DNA from: Hyphomicrobiales bacterium | Lineage (GTDB): Bacteria > Pseudomonadota > Alphaproteobacteria > Rhizobiales > Rhizobiaceae | Length of the DNA stretch: 64,000 nt | NCBI GenBank assembly: GCA_900473205.1 | Contig: UCLB01000025.1 | Coordinates: forward strand, 54,512-118,511 | Direction of reading: 5' to 3' | Shown here: positions 25,056-33,839 of the stretch, in pieces | Layout of the letters: each line of letters begins with the position of its first letter | Position numbering within the stretch: the first letter of the stretch is position 1 | The notes under the pieces: generated by a model | What the model saw: only the letters and a program-made list of their open reading frames with translations | Told to the model about the DNA's origin: nothing | Databases searched by the model: none | Translations under genes and position numbers: made by a program

Positions 25056-26519
25056 TTAATGCTCCTGCTGAAAACTGGTCAGCTCTGCTGAAATGATGCA
25101 GCGCAAGCCGCAGGCGTCATAGATGATATCGACATTGCTATCGGCGGCACCGGCAAGTCCGGCCTTGATGAGACGCGACCCGGAACCCACCCGTTCCGGC
25201 GACATGACGACGGGGCCACCGGTTTCCGTCCAAACAAGTTCGAACCGGTCATTCCTGTCACCGGAGACACGCCAGCGAATATTGACGTTGCCTTCCGGCG
25301 CGGAAAGCGCCCCGTATTTGATGGCATTGGTCGCCAGTTCATGCAGGATCAAAGACAGCGACAGCGACGGGCGCGAGCCGACGCGCAGATTGGGGCCGGA
25401 GACCGAGAACCGCGACGCCATCGGGTCGTCATGGACTTCCAGCATCTGGTTGACGAGTTTGTGCACCTGCGATGTGCCGAGCCCCCCCTGGATGACCGTG
25501 TCATGCGCAGCACTTAGAACACCGATACGCGCGGACAACGTCTTGCGGGCAGAAGAAACATCTTCCGCCGAACGAAGGGTCTGCGAAGCGATGGCCTGCA
25601 CCATGGCTAGCTGGTTCTTCAAACGATGGCCGAGTTCATGCGATATCAGTTCGCGATGCTTCTGCTCAGCCACGCGCTCCGTCACGTCCTGCGCCTGCAC
25701 GAGAATGCCGGTGATCCGTCCATCCGGCGCCCGCATTGCCTGATAGACGAGGTCGATCATGCGTTTCTGGCTCTCGCCATCCGGCCCACGGTTCAGTTCG
25801 ACCGGTACGGCACGCGATGCAAATGGCTCACCCGTTCTGTAGACCCCATCGAGCAGATCGATGAACCCCTGCCCGACGACTTCCGACACGGCCTCGGCCA
25901 CGGACCTGCCGATGATCTCGCGGCCCATACCGATCATCGAGTAATATTCCTCATTGGCAAATTCGAAGACGTGGTTCGGACCACTGAGTGTTGCGATGCC
26001 AGAGGGTGACATTTCGAATATCTGGAGTAGTTTTTCCTGCTGGCTCTGCTGCTCACGGCGCATGAGAATTTCATTGGTGATTTCGGTGCAGGCGCAGAAC
26101 ATGCCCAGCACCACACCGTCACGGTCTCTCACCGGGGTGTAGGAAAAGGAAAAATGCGTTTCTTCCGGGTAGCCTTTCCGATGCATGATGAACTGGATGT
26201 CATCCATCGAGGTGCCCTGCCCCGCATAGGCGGCGGAGATAATCGGCTCCACACCATCCCAAATGTCGTACCAAAGGTCTTTGAAGGGGTGCCCGAAGGC
26301 AGCAGGATGGCGGTTGCCGCACATGGCAGCGTAACCATCGTTGTAGAGCGTGATTTGCTGCGGACCCCACACCATCAGCATGGGCTGCAACGAACCGAGC
26401 ATGACGTTGACGAGCGTCTGAAGTTCAACGGGCCATTCGTCTGGAGTCCCGATTGGACATTCGTTCCAAGCAAAGCCCCGGAACAAATCCCCGCATTCGC
26501 CGCCTCCTATGAAATTCAA
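25056..26519 (-). CDS. PAS-domain HWE-family sensor histidine kinase
   Basis: 487 aa, cytoplasmic. Two PAS-like domains (about 30-150 and 165-295, the second after a coiled linker with EQQSQQEKLLQIFEMSPSG) precede the kinase core. The HWE/HisKA_2-type acceptor His is in ELGHRLKNQLAMVQAIA. ELATNAIKYGALS is the N-box and VWTETGGP the WxE motif that names the family. The start is uncertain: the TTG at 26519 is the longest, and GGAGG lies inside the next codons. HWE kinases commonly feed the general stress response in alphaproteobacteria, fitting the surrounding genes, but its partner is not proven. Confidence 0.87.
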   Translation of the reverse strand: MNFIGGGECGDLFRGFAWNECPIGTPDEWPVELQTLVNVMLGSLQPMLMVWGPQQITLYNDGYAAMCGNRHPAAFGHPFKDLWYDIWDGVEPIISAAYAGQGTSMDDIQFIMHRKGYPEETHFSFSYTPVRDRDGVVLGMFCACTEITNEILMRREQQSQQEKLLQIFEMSPSGIATLSGPNHVFEFANEEYYSMIGMGREIIGRSVAEAVSEVVGQGFIDLLDGVYRTGEPFASRAVPVELNRGPDGESQKRMIDLVYQAMRAPDGRITGILVQAQDVTERVAEQKHRELISHELGHRLKNQLAMVQAIASQTLRSAEDVSSARKTLSARIGVLSAAHDTVIQGGLGTSQVHKLVNQMLEVHDDPMASRFSVSGPNLRVGSRPSLSLSLILHELATNAIKYGALSAPEGNVNIRWRVSGDRNDRFELVWTETGGPVVMSPERVGSGSRLIKAGLAGAADSNVDIIYDACGLRCIISAELTSFQQEH

Positions 26520-26859
26520 AACTTGCCCCGTACGTGTCGCGCCCTAGCGTAACAAGTCGCATCGGCGCGTTTGGTTCCACGATAAAAACGAGGATTTTGC
26601 TTTGGTTAAATGACGTTGAAAAACAAGGATAAACTTGCGCCTCAAAGTAAGTCGAAGATTTGCCTTGGAAATACTTCCAGCGGTTGATTGACTATTTTGC
26701 GTGCCCCGCTCTGGTTGATGTGCTTCTTCTGAATTTGCTCTCATCCACACCGGAATTTCTTGCGTCACCATCAAATCCTGTCACCGCATTCGAAATTGGA
26801 ACGCCGGACGGTTGTGGGCGTTAGGGTGTTTTCGAGGCCATTGGTTGGAGGAGTGATCC
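26520..26859. other. divergent intergenic region between HWE kinase and NHEJ operon
   Basis: 340 bases, A/T-rich near 26590-26700, with no convincing gene on either strand. It contains the EcfG-type box of the NHEJ operon at 26798-26822. A GGAAC on the minus strand at 26574-26578 has no good -10 partner. Confidence 0.6.
26798..26822 (+). promoter_or_regulatory. EcfG-type promoter before the NHEJ operon
   Basis: GGAAC (26798-26802), 16-base spacer, CGTT (26819-26822), 37 bases before the GTG of the 88-aa gene. Exact consensus with the shorter spacer. Confidence 0.7.
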
Positions 26860-27126
26860 GTGTCGCGTACACCCAAGAAATCTGGTCATAAAACCTATGA
26901 TGTCAGGGATCGCTTGATCCTTGCACTCTACGCGCAACTGCGTGCCGAGCGGGAAACGCGTGAGGCGATGGAATGGGTCATGCGCAATGGCGGCCTTTCG
27001 CCTGAAGTGCTGGAGGCCATGGCGTCCGATCCCATCCCCGTCGTTACCGCAGAAGACATGCAGACCATCGACAAGTCGCTGAGACATCTGCGGCTTGGTT
27101 CGGACCGCGAAGGCGCGCGTCCATGA
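26860..27126 (+). CDS. small protein leading the Ku-LigD operon
   Basis: 88 aa from a GTG at 26860, preceded by GGAGGAG. The protein is mostly helical and basic at its start (SRTPKKSGHKTYDVRDRL), with a second helix RAERETREAMEWVMRNGGLSPEVLEAMA. I know no characterised family. Its stop overlaps the ku ATG by 4 bases, so it is translationally coupled to NHEJ proteins and may be an accessory end-joining factor or regulator; that is inference. Confidence 0.7.
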   Translation: MSRTPKKSGHKTYDVRDRLILALYAQLRAERETREAMEWVMRNGGLSPEVLEAMASDPIPVVTAEDMQTIDKSLRHLRLGSDREGARP

Positions 27127-27959
27127 CGAGGCGGGCAAGCTGGAAAGGCCACATCAAATTCGGCGATCTGGTCTGCGAGGTCGGGCTCTACTCCGCGCTG
27201 ACCTCCTCGGAAAAGATTTCCTTCAACATCGTCAACCGCAAGACCGGCAATCGTGTTGAGCGGCAGTATGTCGATAGCGACACCGGCGATCAGGTGGACA
27301 AGGAAGATCAGGTCCGCGGCTTCGAGCTGGACAATGGCGACCACGTCATCGTTGAGGGTGACGAGATCGCAAAGCTGATGCCGGAAAGCGACAAGGTCAT
27401 TCAGGTCGAAAACTTCATTCTTTATGATGAAATCGACAAGCTCTATTTCGATCGGCCCTATTTTCTGGCCGCGACCGATCAGGACGGGGAGGACGCTTTG
27501 AGCCTGCTCACCCAGGCCATGCAGCGGCAGAAGGTGGCGGCGATTGCCGAGGCCGTGCTGTTTCGCAGAAACCGCGTCCTCATCATCCGCTCGCATGAAA
27601 AATCGCTGATCGCGACCACGCTCAATTTCGATTACGAAGTCCGCTCGCAAAGCACGACCTTCAAATCCGTGCCTGACCTTAAGTTCGATGATGAGATGCT
27701 GGAGCTTGCCGGCCACATCATCAAGAAACGCGCCGGAACCTTCGATCCAGCCGCCTATCCGGATCGTTACAATGATGCGCTGGCCGAACTGGTCAAGGCG
27801 AAGATCGAGGGGCGTCCGATCAAGAAACATGTCGAGGAGAAGCGCGACAACGTGGTTGATCTCAAGGAAGCACTTCGCCGCAGCGCCGCCGATAAGGGCG
27901 AGGCCAAATCTCCACGCAAGAAGCCAGCCAGTAAGACGGGCACGAAAAAAGCGAGCTAG
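27123..27959 (+). CDS. ku: non-homologous end joining protein Ku (first copy)
   Basis: 278 aa. The bacterial Ku core is clear: SWKGHIKFGDLVCEVGLYSA at the start, FNIVNRKTGNRVERQYVD, then YFDRPYFLAATDQDGEDAL. The C-terminal tail (about 245-278) is Lys/Ser-rich, as in Ku proteins that use it to bind DNA and contact LigD. Ku homodimers ring broken DNA ends and recruit LigD. It is 3 bases upstream of ligD. Confidence 0.95.
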   Translation: MTRRASWKGHIKFGDLVCEVGLYSALTSSEKISFNIVNRKTGNRVERQYVDSDTGDQVDKEDQVRGFELDNGDHVIVEGDEIAKLMPESDKVIQVENFILYDEIDKLYFDRPYFLAATDQDGEDALSLLTQAMQRQKVAAIAEAVLFRRNRVLIIRSHEKSLIATTLNFDYEVRSQSTTFKSVPDLKFDDEMLELAGHIIKKRAGTFDPAAYPDRYNDALAELVKAKIEGRPIKKHVEEKRDNVVDLKEALRRSAADKGEAKSPRKKPASKTGTKKAS

Positions 27960-27961
27960 CC

Positions 27962-30436
27962 ATGGGCCTGCAAACCTACAACGCCAAACGCCGTTTTGAC
28001 CAGACGCCCGAACCACGCGGAACGAAGGCTGAAAGTGAAGGCTCATCTTTCGTCATTCAGAAACATGATGCCCGCAGGCTTCACTATGATTTCCGGCTGG
28101 AAATGGATGGTGTCTATAAAAGCTGGGCGGTCACGCGCGGCCCCAGCCTCAACCCCGACGACAAGCGGCTGGCCGTGCATGTGGAAGACCATCCCTTAAG
28201 CTACGGCGAATTCGAGGGCGTCATTCCCAAAGGCCAATATGGCGGTGGCACCGTGGTTCTGTGGGACCGGGGCATCTGGCATCCTGTTGGTGATCCTAAG
28301 AAGGGTTACAAGAAAGGCCATCTGGAATTCGAGCTGGACGGCGAAAAGCTGAAAGGCCGCTGGCATCTGGTGCGGATGCACGGCAAGCCGGAAGAAAAGC
28401 GCGAAAACTGGCTGCTGATGAAGGTCGAGGACGAGGAAGCCCGCGACAAGGGCGATATTCTGGTCGATCAACCGGATTCCGTGAAATCCGGGCGGAGCGT
28501 GAAAGCCGTCGCTGCCAAGCCTGACGACACATGGAATTCCAAACCCGTCGGCAAGACAGCAAAGGCCGCACCGGCAGAAAAGCAGGCGCACGACTTCCCC
28601 AAAGGCGCACGCAAGGTCGCCCTGCCAGACTTCATTCCTCCCGCCCTCGCCACGCTGAAACCCAAGCCGCCCGCCGGTGATCGCTGGCTGCATGAAATCA
28701 AATTCGACGGTTATCGCATTCAGGTCCGTATCGATGACGGCAAGATCGCGCTTCTGACCCGGAGCGGTCTGGACTGGACCGAAAAATTCGGAGACGACGT
28801 CGCCCGCGCCTTTTCAAAACTACCGGTCGAAACCGCCATATTGGATGGCGAAATCGTCGTGGAGCGAGACAATGGCGCATCCGATTTCTCCGCGCTCCAA
28901 AAGGATTTGAGCGACGGCCGCACCGACCGCTTTCGCTTCTACGCTTTCGACCTTCTCTATCTCGATGGACGCAGCCTGCAGACGGCAGAGCTGATCGAGC
29001 GCAAACATCTGCTGGAAAAGCTGCTGCCGTCAGCAGACCCGATCCTGCGCTACAGCGAGCATTTCGAGCAGAGCGGCGACATGATCCTCGACCATGCCTG
29101 CCGCCTGAGCCTCGAAGGTGTCATTTCCAAGCAGAAGAGCAGCAAGTATCTGTCAGGCCGGAAAGGTCAGTGGATCAAATCCAAATGCTCCAGCCGTCAG
29201 GAGTTCGTCATCGGCGGCTTTACCCTGTCGTCAACCTCGGATGAGGCTATCGGCTCGCTTGCGCTTGGAGTCTACGATGAGGATGGGCTGAACCATGTCG
29301 GGCGCGTCGGCACCGGCTTCACGGCTGATGTTGCGGAAAAGCTGTTTCAGACTTTGCAGCCGCTGACCCAGAAGGAAAGCCCTTTTGCCGACAAGCTGAC
29401 CGTTCTGGCCAAGCGTGACCTGATCTATGTGAAACCGCAGATCGTCGCCGAGGTGGAGTTTCGAACATGGTCTGCTGACGGCAATCTGCGCCACGCATCT
29501 TTCCGTGGGCTTCGCGAGGACAAGGACGCGATGGACATACACCGTGAGGATCAGCAAAGCACAGCAAAACCCGTGCCCAAAACCACCGTTACCTTCTCCC
29601 ACCCGGAACGGCTTTATTGGCCGAAGGACGGCGTGACGAAGGAAGGTCTGGCGGATTATTACGCGCAGGTCTGGCATCTCATGGCCCCCTATATCGTGGA
29701 CCGCCCGCTGGCGCTTCTGCGTTGCCCTGATGGAATTGATGGTCCGCATTTCTTCCAGAAGCACCCATGGCGCGGCACCAACAAGGCGATTGGCCAGATT
29801 GCCGACCCCAAGGACAAGCAGGGCGAACCGCTGATCAGGATCACTGATTTCGACGGGTTGATGGCGCTGGTGCAATCGGCAGCGCTTGAAATTCACCCAT
29901 GGGGCGCAACGACGCGCAGCTGGGAAAAGCCGGACATGATCACAATGGATATCGACCCCGGCGAGGCTGTGGGCTGGGACGAGATCATCGATGCGGCCCA
30001 TGAGTTGAAGCGGCGCTTTGAAGATGTCGGGCTGGCTGCCTTCGTCAAGACCTCAGGCGGCAAGGGCCTGCATGTTGTCAGCCCGCTGAAACCACAGGCT
30101 GGCTGGACTGCGGTCAAGGCCTTTGCCAAGGCTATGGCGGTGGATATGGCCAAGTCCGATCCCGACAAATATCTCGCCGTCTCGACAAAATCCAAACGAC
30201 GTGGCCGAATCTTCATCGACTATCTTCGCAACGGTCGCGGCAATACCGCAGTGGCACCCTATTCCACCCGTGCACGCCCCGGAGCTGCCATATCCATGCC
30301 GCTGGACTGGTCGGAACTAACGGATGAAATCCGTCCAGATTACTTCACAGTCAGCAACATTGCGCCGCGTCTGAAGGCCATGAAAAACGACCCGTGGAGC
30401 GGCTTCTTCGACGCCGCCCGCCCTCTGCCGAAATAA
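27962..30436 (+). CDS. ligD: multifunctional ATP-dependent DNA ligase D
   Basis: 824 aa with domains in the order phosphoesterase-ligase-polymerase. Residues 1-190 are the 3'-phosphoesterase with His41, Asp43 and His77 in HDARRLHYDFRLE and VEDHPLSYGEF. The ligase core begins near 220, with the nucleotidyl Lys247 in EIKFDGYR. The primase-polymerase domain starts near 540 (HPERLYWPKDGVTKEG), with the metal-binding Asp663 and Asp665 in MDIDPGE. It trims, fills and seals double-strand breaks held by Ku. It stops only 3 bases from the convergent second ku. Confidence 0.96.
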   Translation: MGLQTYNAKRRFDQTPEPRGTKAESEGSSFVIQKHDARRLHYDFRLEMDGVYKSWAVTRGPSLNPDDKRLAVHVEDHPLSYGEFEGVIPKGQYGGGTVVLWDRGIWHPVGDPKKGYKKGHLEFELDGEKLKGRWHLVRMHGKPEEKRENWLLMKVEDEEARDKGDILVDQPDSVKSGRSVKAVAAKPDDTWNSKPVGKTAKAAPAEKQAHDFPKGARKVALPDFIPPALATLKPKPPAGDRWLHEIKFDGYRIQVRIDDGKIALLTRSGLDWTEKFGDDVARAFSKLPVETAILDGEIVVERDNGASDFSALQKDLSDGRTDRFRFYAFDLLYLDGRSLQTAELIERKHLLEKLLPSADPILRYSEHFEQSGDMILDHACRLSLEGVISKQKSSKYLSGRKGQWIKSKCSSRQEFVIGGFTLSSTSDEAIGSLALGVYDEDGLNHVGRVGTGFTADVAEKLFQTLQPLTQKESPFADKLTVLAKRDLIYVKPQIVAEVEFRTWSADGNLRHASFRGLREDKDAMDIHREDQQSTAKPVPKTTVTFSHPERLYWPKDGVTKEGLADYYAQVWHLMAPYIVDRPLALLRCPDGIDGPHFFQKHPWRGTNKAIGQIADPKDKQGEPLIRITDFDGLMALVQSAALEIHPWGATTRSWEKPDMITMDIDPGEAVGWDEIIDAAHELKRRFEDVGLAAFVKTSGGKGLHVVSPLKPQAGWTAVKAFAKAMAVDMAKSDPDKYLAVSTKSKRRGRIFIDYLRNGRGNTAVAPYSTRARPGAAISMPLDWSELTDEIRPDYFTVSNIAPRLKAMKNDPWSGFFDAARPLPK

Positions 30437-30439
30437 GCA

Positions 30440-31231
30440 TCAGCCCCGCTTTTCCGATGCGAGGCTTTTCTTGAGCGCATCCATGATGTTGATGACGTTG
30501 CCGCCACTCTTTTTAGTGGCAGCAGCCTTGGGTTTGGAAGCGGCTTTGCCCTTTTCCTTGGATTTCAGCAGCGACTTGATTTTCTTCTGAACCGTATCCT
30601 GCGCAACGGATGGCTTCCACGCGGTCGTGTTCTTCTCGATGCGCTTTTCCATCAGCGACAGAAGCTCGGAATCCATCTTCTTTTTCGGCTCCAGCGTATC
30701 GATGCTTTCGCGCACCTCATCGTAGTATCGCAAGGTCCACAGGATGATACCTTTGCCTGCGGGCTCCAGCAGGACCGCATGTTCACGCCGATAAATGACC
30801 AGCCGGGCGATACCTGCGACATTGTTGGCCTTCATGGAATCCCTGATAACGCCGAAGGCTTCGGCACCGATCTTGTCTTCGGGTTTCAGGAAATGCGGCC
30901 GGTCGTACCAGATCCAGTCGATCGAACCGGCTGGCACGAAAGTCTGGATATCGATGGTGCGCGTGCTCTCCAGCCCCACGGCATCGATTTCGTCATCCTC
31001 CAGCAGAACGTAGCTGCCGTCTTCCTTGGCAAAACCTTTTACCTGGTTCTTGTCTGTCACCTTCCGATGCGTGGTGCTATCGGCATAGATGCTCTCGACG
31101 CGGTTGCCGGTTTTGCGGTTGAGAATGTGGAAACGCACCTTCCCGCTTTCCGTCGTGGCGGGCGTCAGGGAAACGGCAGCGGTGACGAGCGACAGTCGCA
31201 AATGCCCTTTCCAGAAAACATGACGTGGCAT
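30440..31231 (-). CDS. ku: non-homologous end joining protein Ku (second copy)
   Basis: 263 aa. It shares the Ku core with the first copy (FWKGHLRLSLVTAAVSLTPA, FHILNRKTGNRVESIYAD, WYDRPHFLKPEDKIGAEAF) but is clearly diverged, and has its own basic Lys/Ala C-terminal tail. Multiple Ku genes are common in rhizobia, where different Ku pairs act in stress or constitutively. It is convergent with ligD and divergent from the catalase-family gene; I find no EcfG box for it, suggesting separate control. Confidence 0.94.
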   Translation of the reverse strand: MPRHVFWKGHLRLSLVTAAVSLTPATTESGKVRFHILNRKTGNRVESIYADSTTHRKVTDKNQVKGFAKEDGSYVLLEDDEIDAVGLESTRTIDIQTFVPAGSIDWIWYDRPHFLKPEDKIGAEAFGVIRDSMKANNVAGIARLVIYRREHAVLLEPAGKGIILWTLRYYDEVRESIDTLEPKKKMDSELLSLMEKRIEKNTTAWKPSVAQDTVQKKIKSLLKSKEKGKAASKPKAAATKKSGGNVINIMDALKKSLASEKRG

Positions 31232-31336
31232 GGCGCGAAACTCCCTGATGACCTGATGTGCATCAACGGCGCACAGGCCACTTCGTTGCCATTGCCTGCA
31301 AAAACTGATCGGGGAAGAACGCCGGATGGCACGTTT

Positions 31337-31362
31337 GGAACCATTCCAAACACCACGCTGTT
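31337..31362 (+). promoter_or_regulatory. EcfG-like promoter and overlapping palindrome before the catalase-family gene
   Basis: GGAAC (31337-31341), 17-base spacer, TGTT (31359-31362), one mismatch to CGTT. The -35 box overlaps a perfect inverted repeat, GTTTGGAA-CCA-TTCCAAAC (31333-31351), which could also be an operator. Confidence 0.5.
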
Positions 31363-31436
31363 AGAGACTTGACGACCGGGCTTGCTGGAGACCATCGCCC
31401 TTTCGCTCTTTCCCATCCCACACGGAGAAATGACCC

Positions 31437-32513
31437 ATGACGTTATCCCAGCCTGTCCGCTATTCCGCCGACTTGGAAGAGATCAAGCCTGATGAACAGG
31501 AGGTGATATCAGATCTCAACGAGACATTCGACGTCATCCTCAACCGCACGGCTGAAGATTACGGCCATGCCGTACGCTCGGTCCATGCAAAATCCCACGG
31601 CATTCTGGACGGCTCCTTGACCGTCGCAGACGGCTTGTCGCCGGAGTTTGCCCAAGGCCTCTTCGCTGCCCCCGGAAGCTACAAGGTCTATCTGCGCCTT
31701 TCCACGAATGCCGGTGACATCTTGCCAGATGCGATCTCCCTGCCCCGTGGTCTTGCCATGAAGGTGGTGGGTGTCGAAGGAGACCGTATCGAAGGGGCGG
31801 AAGGCTCGACGCAGGACTTCGTCATGGTCAACGGCCCGGTATTCCAGACAGCCGATGCCAAGAAGTTTCAGGGCAATCTGAAAATGCTGGCCAAGACCAC
31901 CGACCGCATGGAAGGCACCAAGAAGGTTCTTTCCAGCGTCTTGCAAACGGTCAACAGCGCGCTGGAAACGGTGGGCATCGAAAGTTCGGTTGTTCAGTCG
32001 ATGGGCGGCGCGCCCAATATCGACCCGCTGGGTGAGACCTATTTCAGCGTCACTCCGTTTCGCTACGGTGACTATGTCGCGAAGTTCCGGCTAAAGCCCG
32101 TTTCGCAAGGCTTGGTGGAGCTGACCGGACGAGAAATAGACACCAGCGTCAGCGACAACGCCATTCGCGAAACCGTTCAGGCCGAAATGCGCGACACCGC
32201 CGGTGAGTGGCTGCTGCAAGTACAACTCTGCCGCGATCTGGAAAAACAGCCCGTCGAAGACCCGACCGTGGAATGGAAAGAGGAAGAAGCCCCCTTCACC
32301 ACCGTTGCCACGGTAAAAGCCGCGCCGCAGGATAGCTGGAGCGACGAGAATGTTCGCAAGGTGGATGACGAGATGCGTTTCAGCGTCTGGACCGGTCTTG
32401 CCGCCCACCGCCCGCTCGGCAACATCAACCGCGCTCGCAAGGACACCTATGAGCATTCCTCGCAGTTTCGTGCAGCCTTCAACCGCTGTCCCATGCATGA
32501 ACCGCGCGACTAG
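31437..32513 (+). CDS. catalase-family haem protein (SrpA-like, short form)
   Basis: 358 aa, shorter than a classical catalase. The distal-His region is RSVHAKSHGILDGSL, followed by PEFAQGLFAAPGSYKVYLRLSTN and LPRGLAMKVVGV, the catalase-fold core. The C-terminal section has RFSVWTGLAAHRPLGNINRARK, typical of the catalase-related group. Such proteins bind haem and often act as peroxidases with organic substrates rather than as true catalases. GGAGAAA precedes the start. Confidence 0.82.
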   Translation: MTLSQPVRYSADLEEIKPDEQEVISDLNETFDVILNRTAEDYGHAVRSVHAKSHGILDGSLTVADGLSPEFAQGLFAAPGSYKVYLRLSTNAGDILPDAISLPRGLAMKVVGVEGDRIEGAEGSTQDFVMVNGPVFQTADAKKFQGNLKMLAKTTDRMEGTKKVLSSVLQTVNSALETVGIESSVVQSMGGAPNIDPLGETYFSVTPFRYGDYVAKFRLKPVSQGLVELTGREIDTSVSDNAIRETVQAEMRDTAGEWLLQVQLCRDLEKQPVEDPTVEWKEEEAPFTTVATVKAAPQDSWSDENVRKVDDEMRFSVWTGLAAHRPLGNINRARKDTYEHSSQFRAAFNRCPMHEPRD

Positions 32514-32545
32514 GTTTTCTCAAGGTCAGTGAGCAACTGGACAAG

Positions 32546-32571
32546 AAACACGGCGGAAACGCCGTGTTTTT
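32546..32571 (+). terminator. terminator after the catalase-family gene
   Basis: AAACACGGCG and CGCCGTGTTT with a GAAA tetraloop, followed by a T-run. Strong intrinsic terminator. Confidence 0.88.
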
Positions 32572-32665
32572 GCATTTCTGGCTCAGCGCAGCGCTATTTT
32601 TTGTCGGATGCGTTCAAAAACACCACTCTTCTGCGACCGCCGCTTCCATTTAATTTTACTCATAT

Positions 32666-32690
32666 GGAACGAATGATCCTACCGGCGGTT
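32666..32690 (+). promoter_or_regulatory. EcfG-like promoter before the PepSY protein gene
   Basis: GGAAC (32666-32670), 16-base spacer, GGTT (32687-32690), one mismatch to CGTT; 52 bases before the start. Confidence 0.5.
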
Positions 32691-32742
32691 AGCTACACAC
32701 GGAGCTGTGAAGAACGGTCCGCATGAAGAGGAAATAATCACC

Positions 32743-33093
32743 ATGAAGAAGATCATTCTTGCGGCAGCGCTGCTTAGCGCTACGGCACTGACCGCTGCTG
32801 CCCAGACCACTGCCCCAGCAACCACAGCGCCATCCATGTCGGCTCCTGCCACGACCACGGACGGAAAGACACCAGCGGTTGCAACGCCGGAAACCAAGAA
32901 CCCGACCGCACCTGTCGAAGGCGCGAACAGCTTCACTGAAGATCAGGCGAAGACGCGTATCGAAGAAGCCGGTTATTCTGAGGTCAAGGACCTCAAGAAG
33001 GACGACAAGGGCATCTGGATGGCAGCAGGCATGAAGGATGGCAAGGCCGTCATGATCGCCTTGGATTACCAGGGCAACGTCGTCGCGAAGTAA
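32743..33093 (+). CDS. secreted PepSY-like domain protein
   Basis: 116 aa from the ATG at 32743. A signal peptide (KKIILAAALLSATALTAAA) is followed by a Thr/Ala/Pro-rich linker (about 20-60). A single PepSY-like domain ends the protein: EDQAKTRIEEAGYSEVKDLKKD and GKAVMIALDYQGNVVA. PepSY domains often bind or inhibit proteases or ligands in the periplasm. It is about 45 bases from the next stress gene, probably one operon. Confidence 0.82.
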   Translation: MKKIILAAALLSATALTAAAQTTAPATTAPSMSAPATTTDGKTPAVATPETKNPTAPVEGANSFTEDQAKTRIEEAGYSEVKDLKKDDKGIWMAAGMKDGKAVMIALDYQGNVVAK

Positions 33094-33136
33094 TTCGCCA
33101 TCTCGTCACGCCAACGATTTTTTTGAGGACCATACT

Positions 33137-33742
33137 ATGAAAACAATTACCGGACTTTTCGATGATCATGCAGATGCCCGCTCGGCAGTGACCGCGCTGG
33201 AAACTGCAGGCGTACCGTCCAAGGACATCAGCATTGTTTCGAACAATGCCAACAATCGTCACGACAATGACGATTCCAAGGCTGCCGAAGGTGCCGGAAC
33301 CGGTGCTGGCATTGGTGCCGTCGTCGGTGGCGCAGGCGGTCTTCTAACGGGCCTTGGCCTGATGGCTATTCCGGGCGTTGGCCCCGTTGTCGCCGCTGGC
33401 TGGCTTGCAGCCACTGCCGCAGGTGCTGTGGCCGGTGCCGTTGCAGGCGGCGCAGCTGGCGGTATCGTCGGCGCGCTGACGGACAATGGCGTGTCTGAAG
33501 ACGACGCTCATGTTTACGCAGAAGGTGTGCGCCGTGGCGGAACCATCGTCACTGCCAAGGTAGACGACGGCATGGTGACCGAAGCCGAGGCCATCCTGAA
33601 GCGCTCGAACTGGGTCGATCCGGCTGAACGCCGTACGGCTTACAATGAGCAGGGTTGGGAAAAGTTCGACGACACGCTCGATCCTTACAATTCCGACCAG
33701 ATCGAAAAAGAACGTATGCGTTACAGCCGTCCCGGCCTCTAA
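33137..33742 (+). CDS. glycine-rich general stress protein (YflT/17M-like)
   Basis: 201 aa. The N-terminal domain ITGLFDDHADARSAVTALETAGV resembles the general stress protein 17M domain, with repeated features after the middle (HVYAEGVRRGGTIVTAKVDD). The central region (about 50-115) is Gly/Ala-rich and hydrophobic and could insert in a membrane, as in glycine-zipper proteins. Found in stress regulons of rhizobia; molecular role unknown. Confidence 0.8.
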   Translation: MKTITGLFDDHADARSAVTALETAGVPSKDISIVSNNANNRHDNDDSKAAEGAGTGAGIGAVVGGAGGLLTGLGLMAIPGVGPVVAAGWLAATAAGAVAGAVAGGAAGGIVGALTDNGVSEDDAHVYAEGVRRGGTIVTAKVDDGMVTEAEAILKRSNWVDPAERRTAYNEQGWEKFDDTLDPYNSDQIEKERMRYSRPGL

Positions 33743-33760
33743 GCCAGACTGAATACTGAT

Positions 33761-33788
33761 AAGGCCGCCTCTTTCCGGCGGCCTTTTT
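33761..33788 (+). terminator. terminator after the glycine-rich stress protein gene
   Basis: AAGGCCGCC and GGCGGCCTT pair with a short loop, then TTT. Clear intrinsic terminator. Confidence 0.88.
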
Positions 33789-33839
33789 ATGTCTGGGTTG
33801 CGCTGACGCAGTTCAGGTCCAACTATGAGGAAATCCATC

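Noticed and set aside
26574..26578. minus-strand GGAAC before the HWE kinase as an EcfG box
   Set aside because: No CGTT or single-mismatch partner at 16-17 bases.
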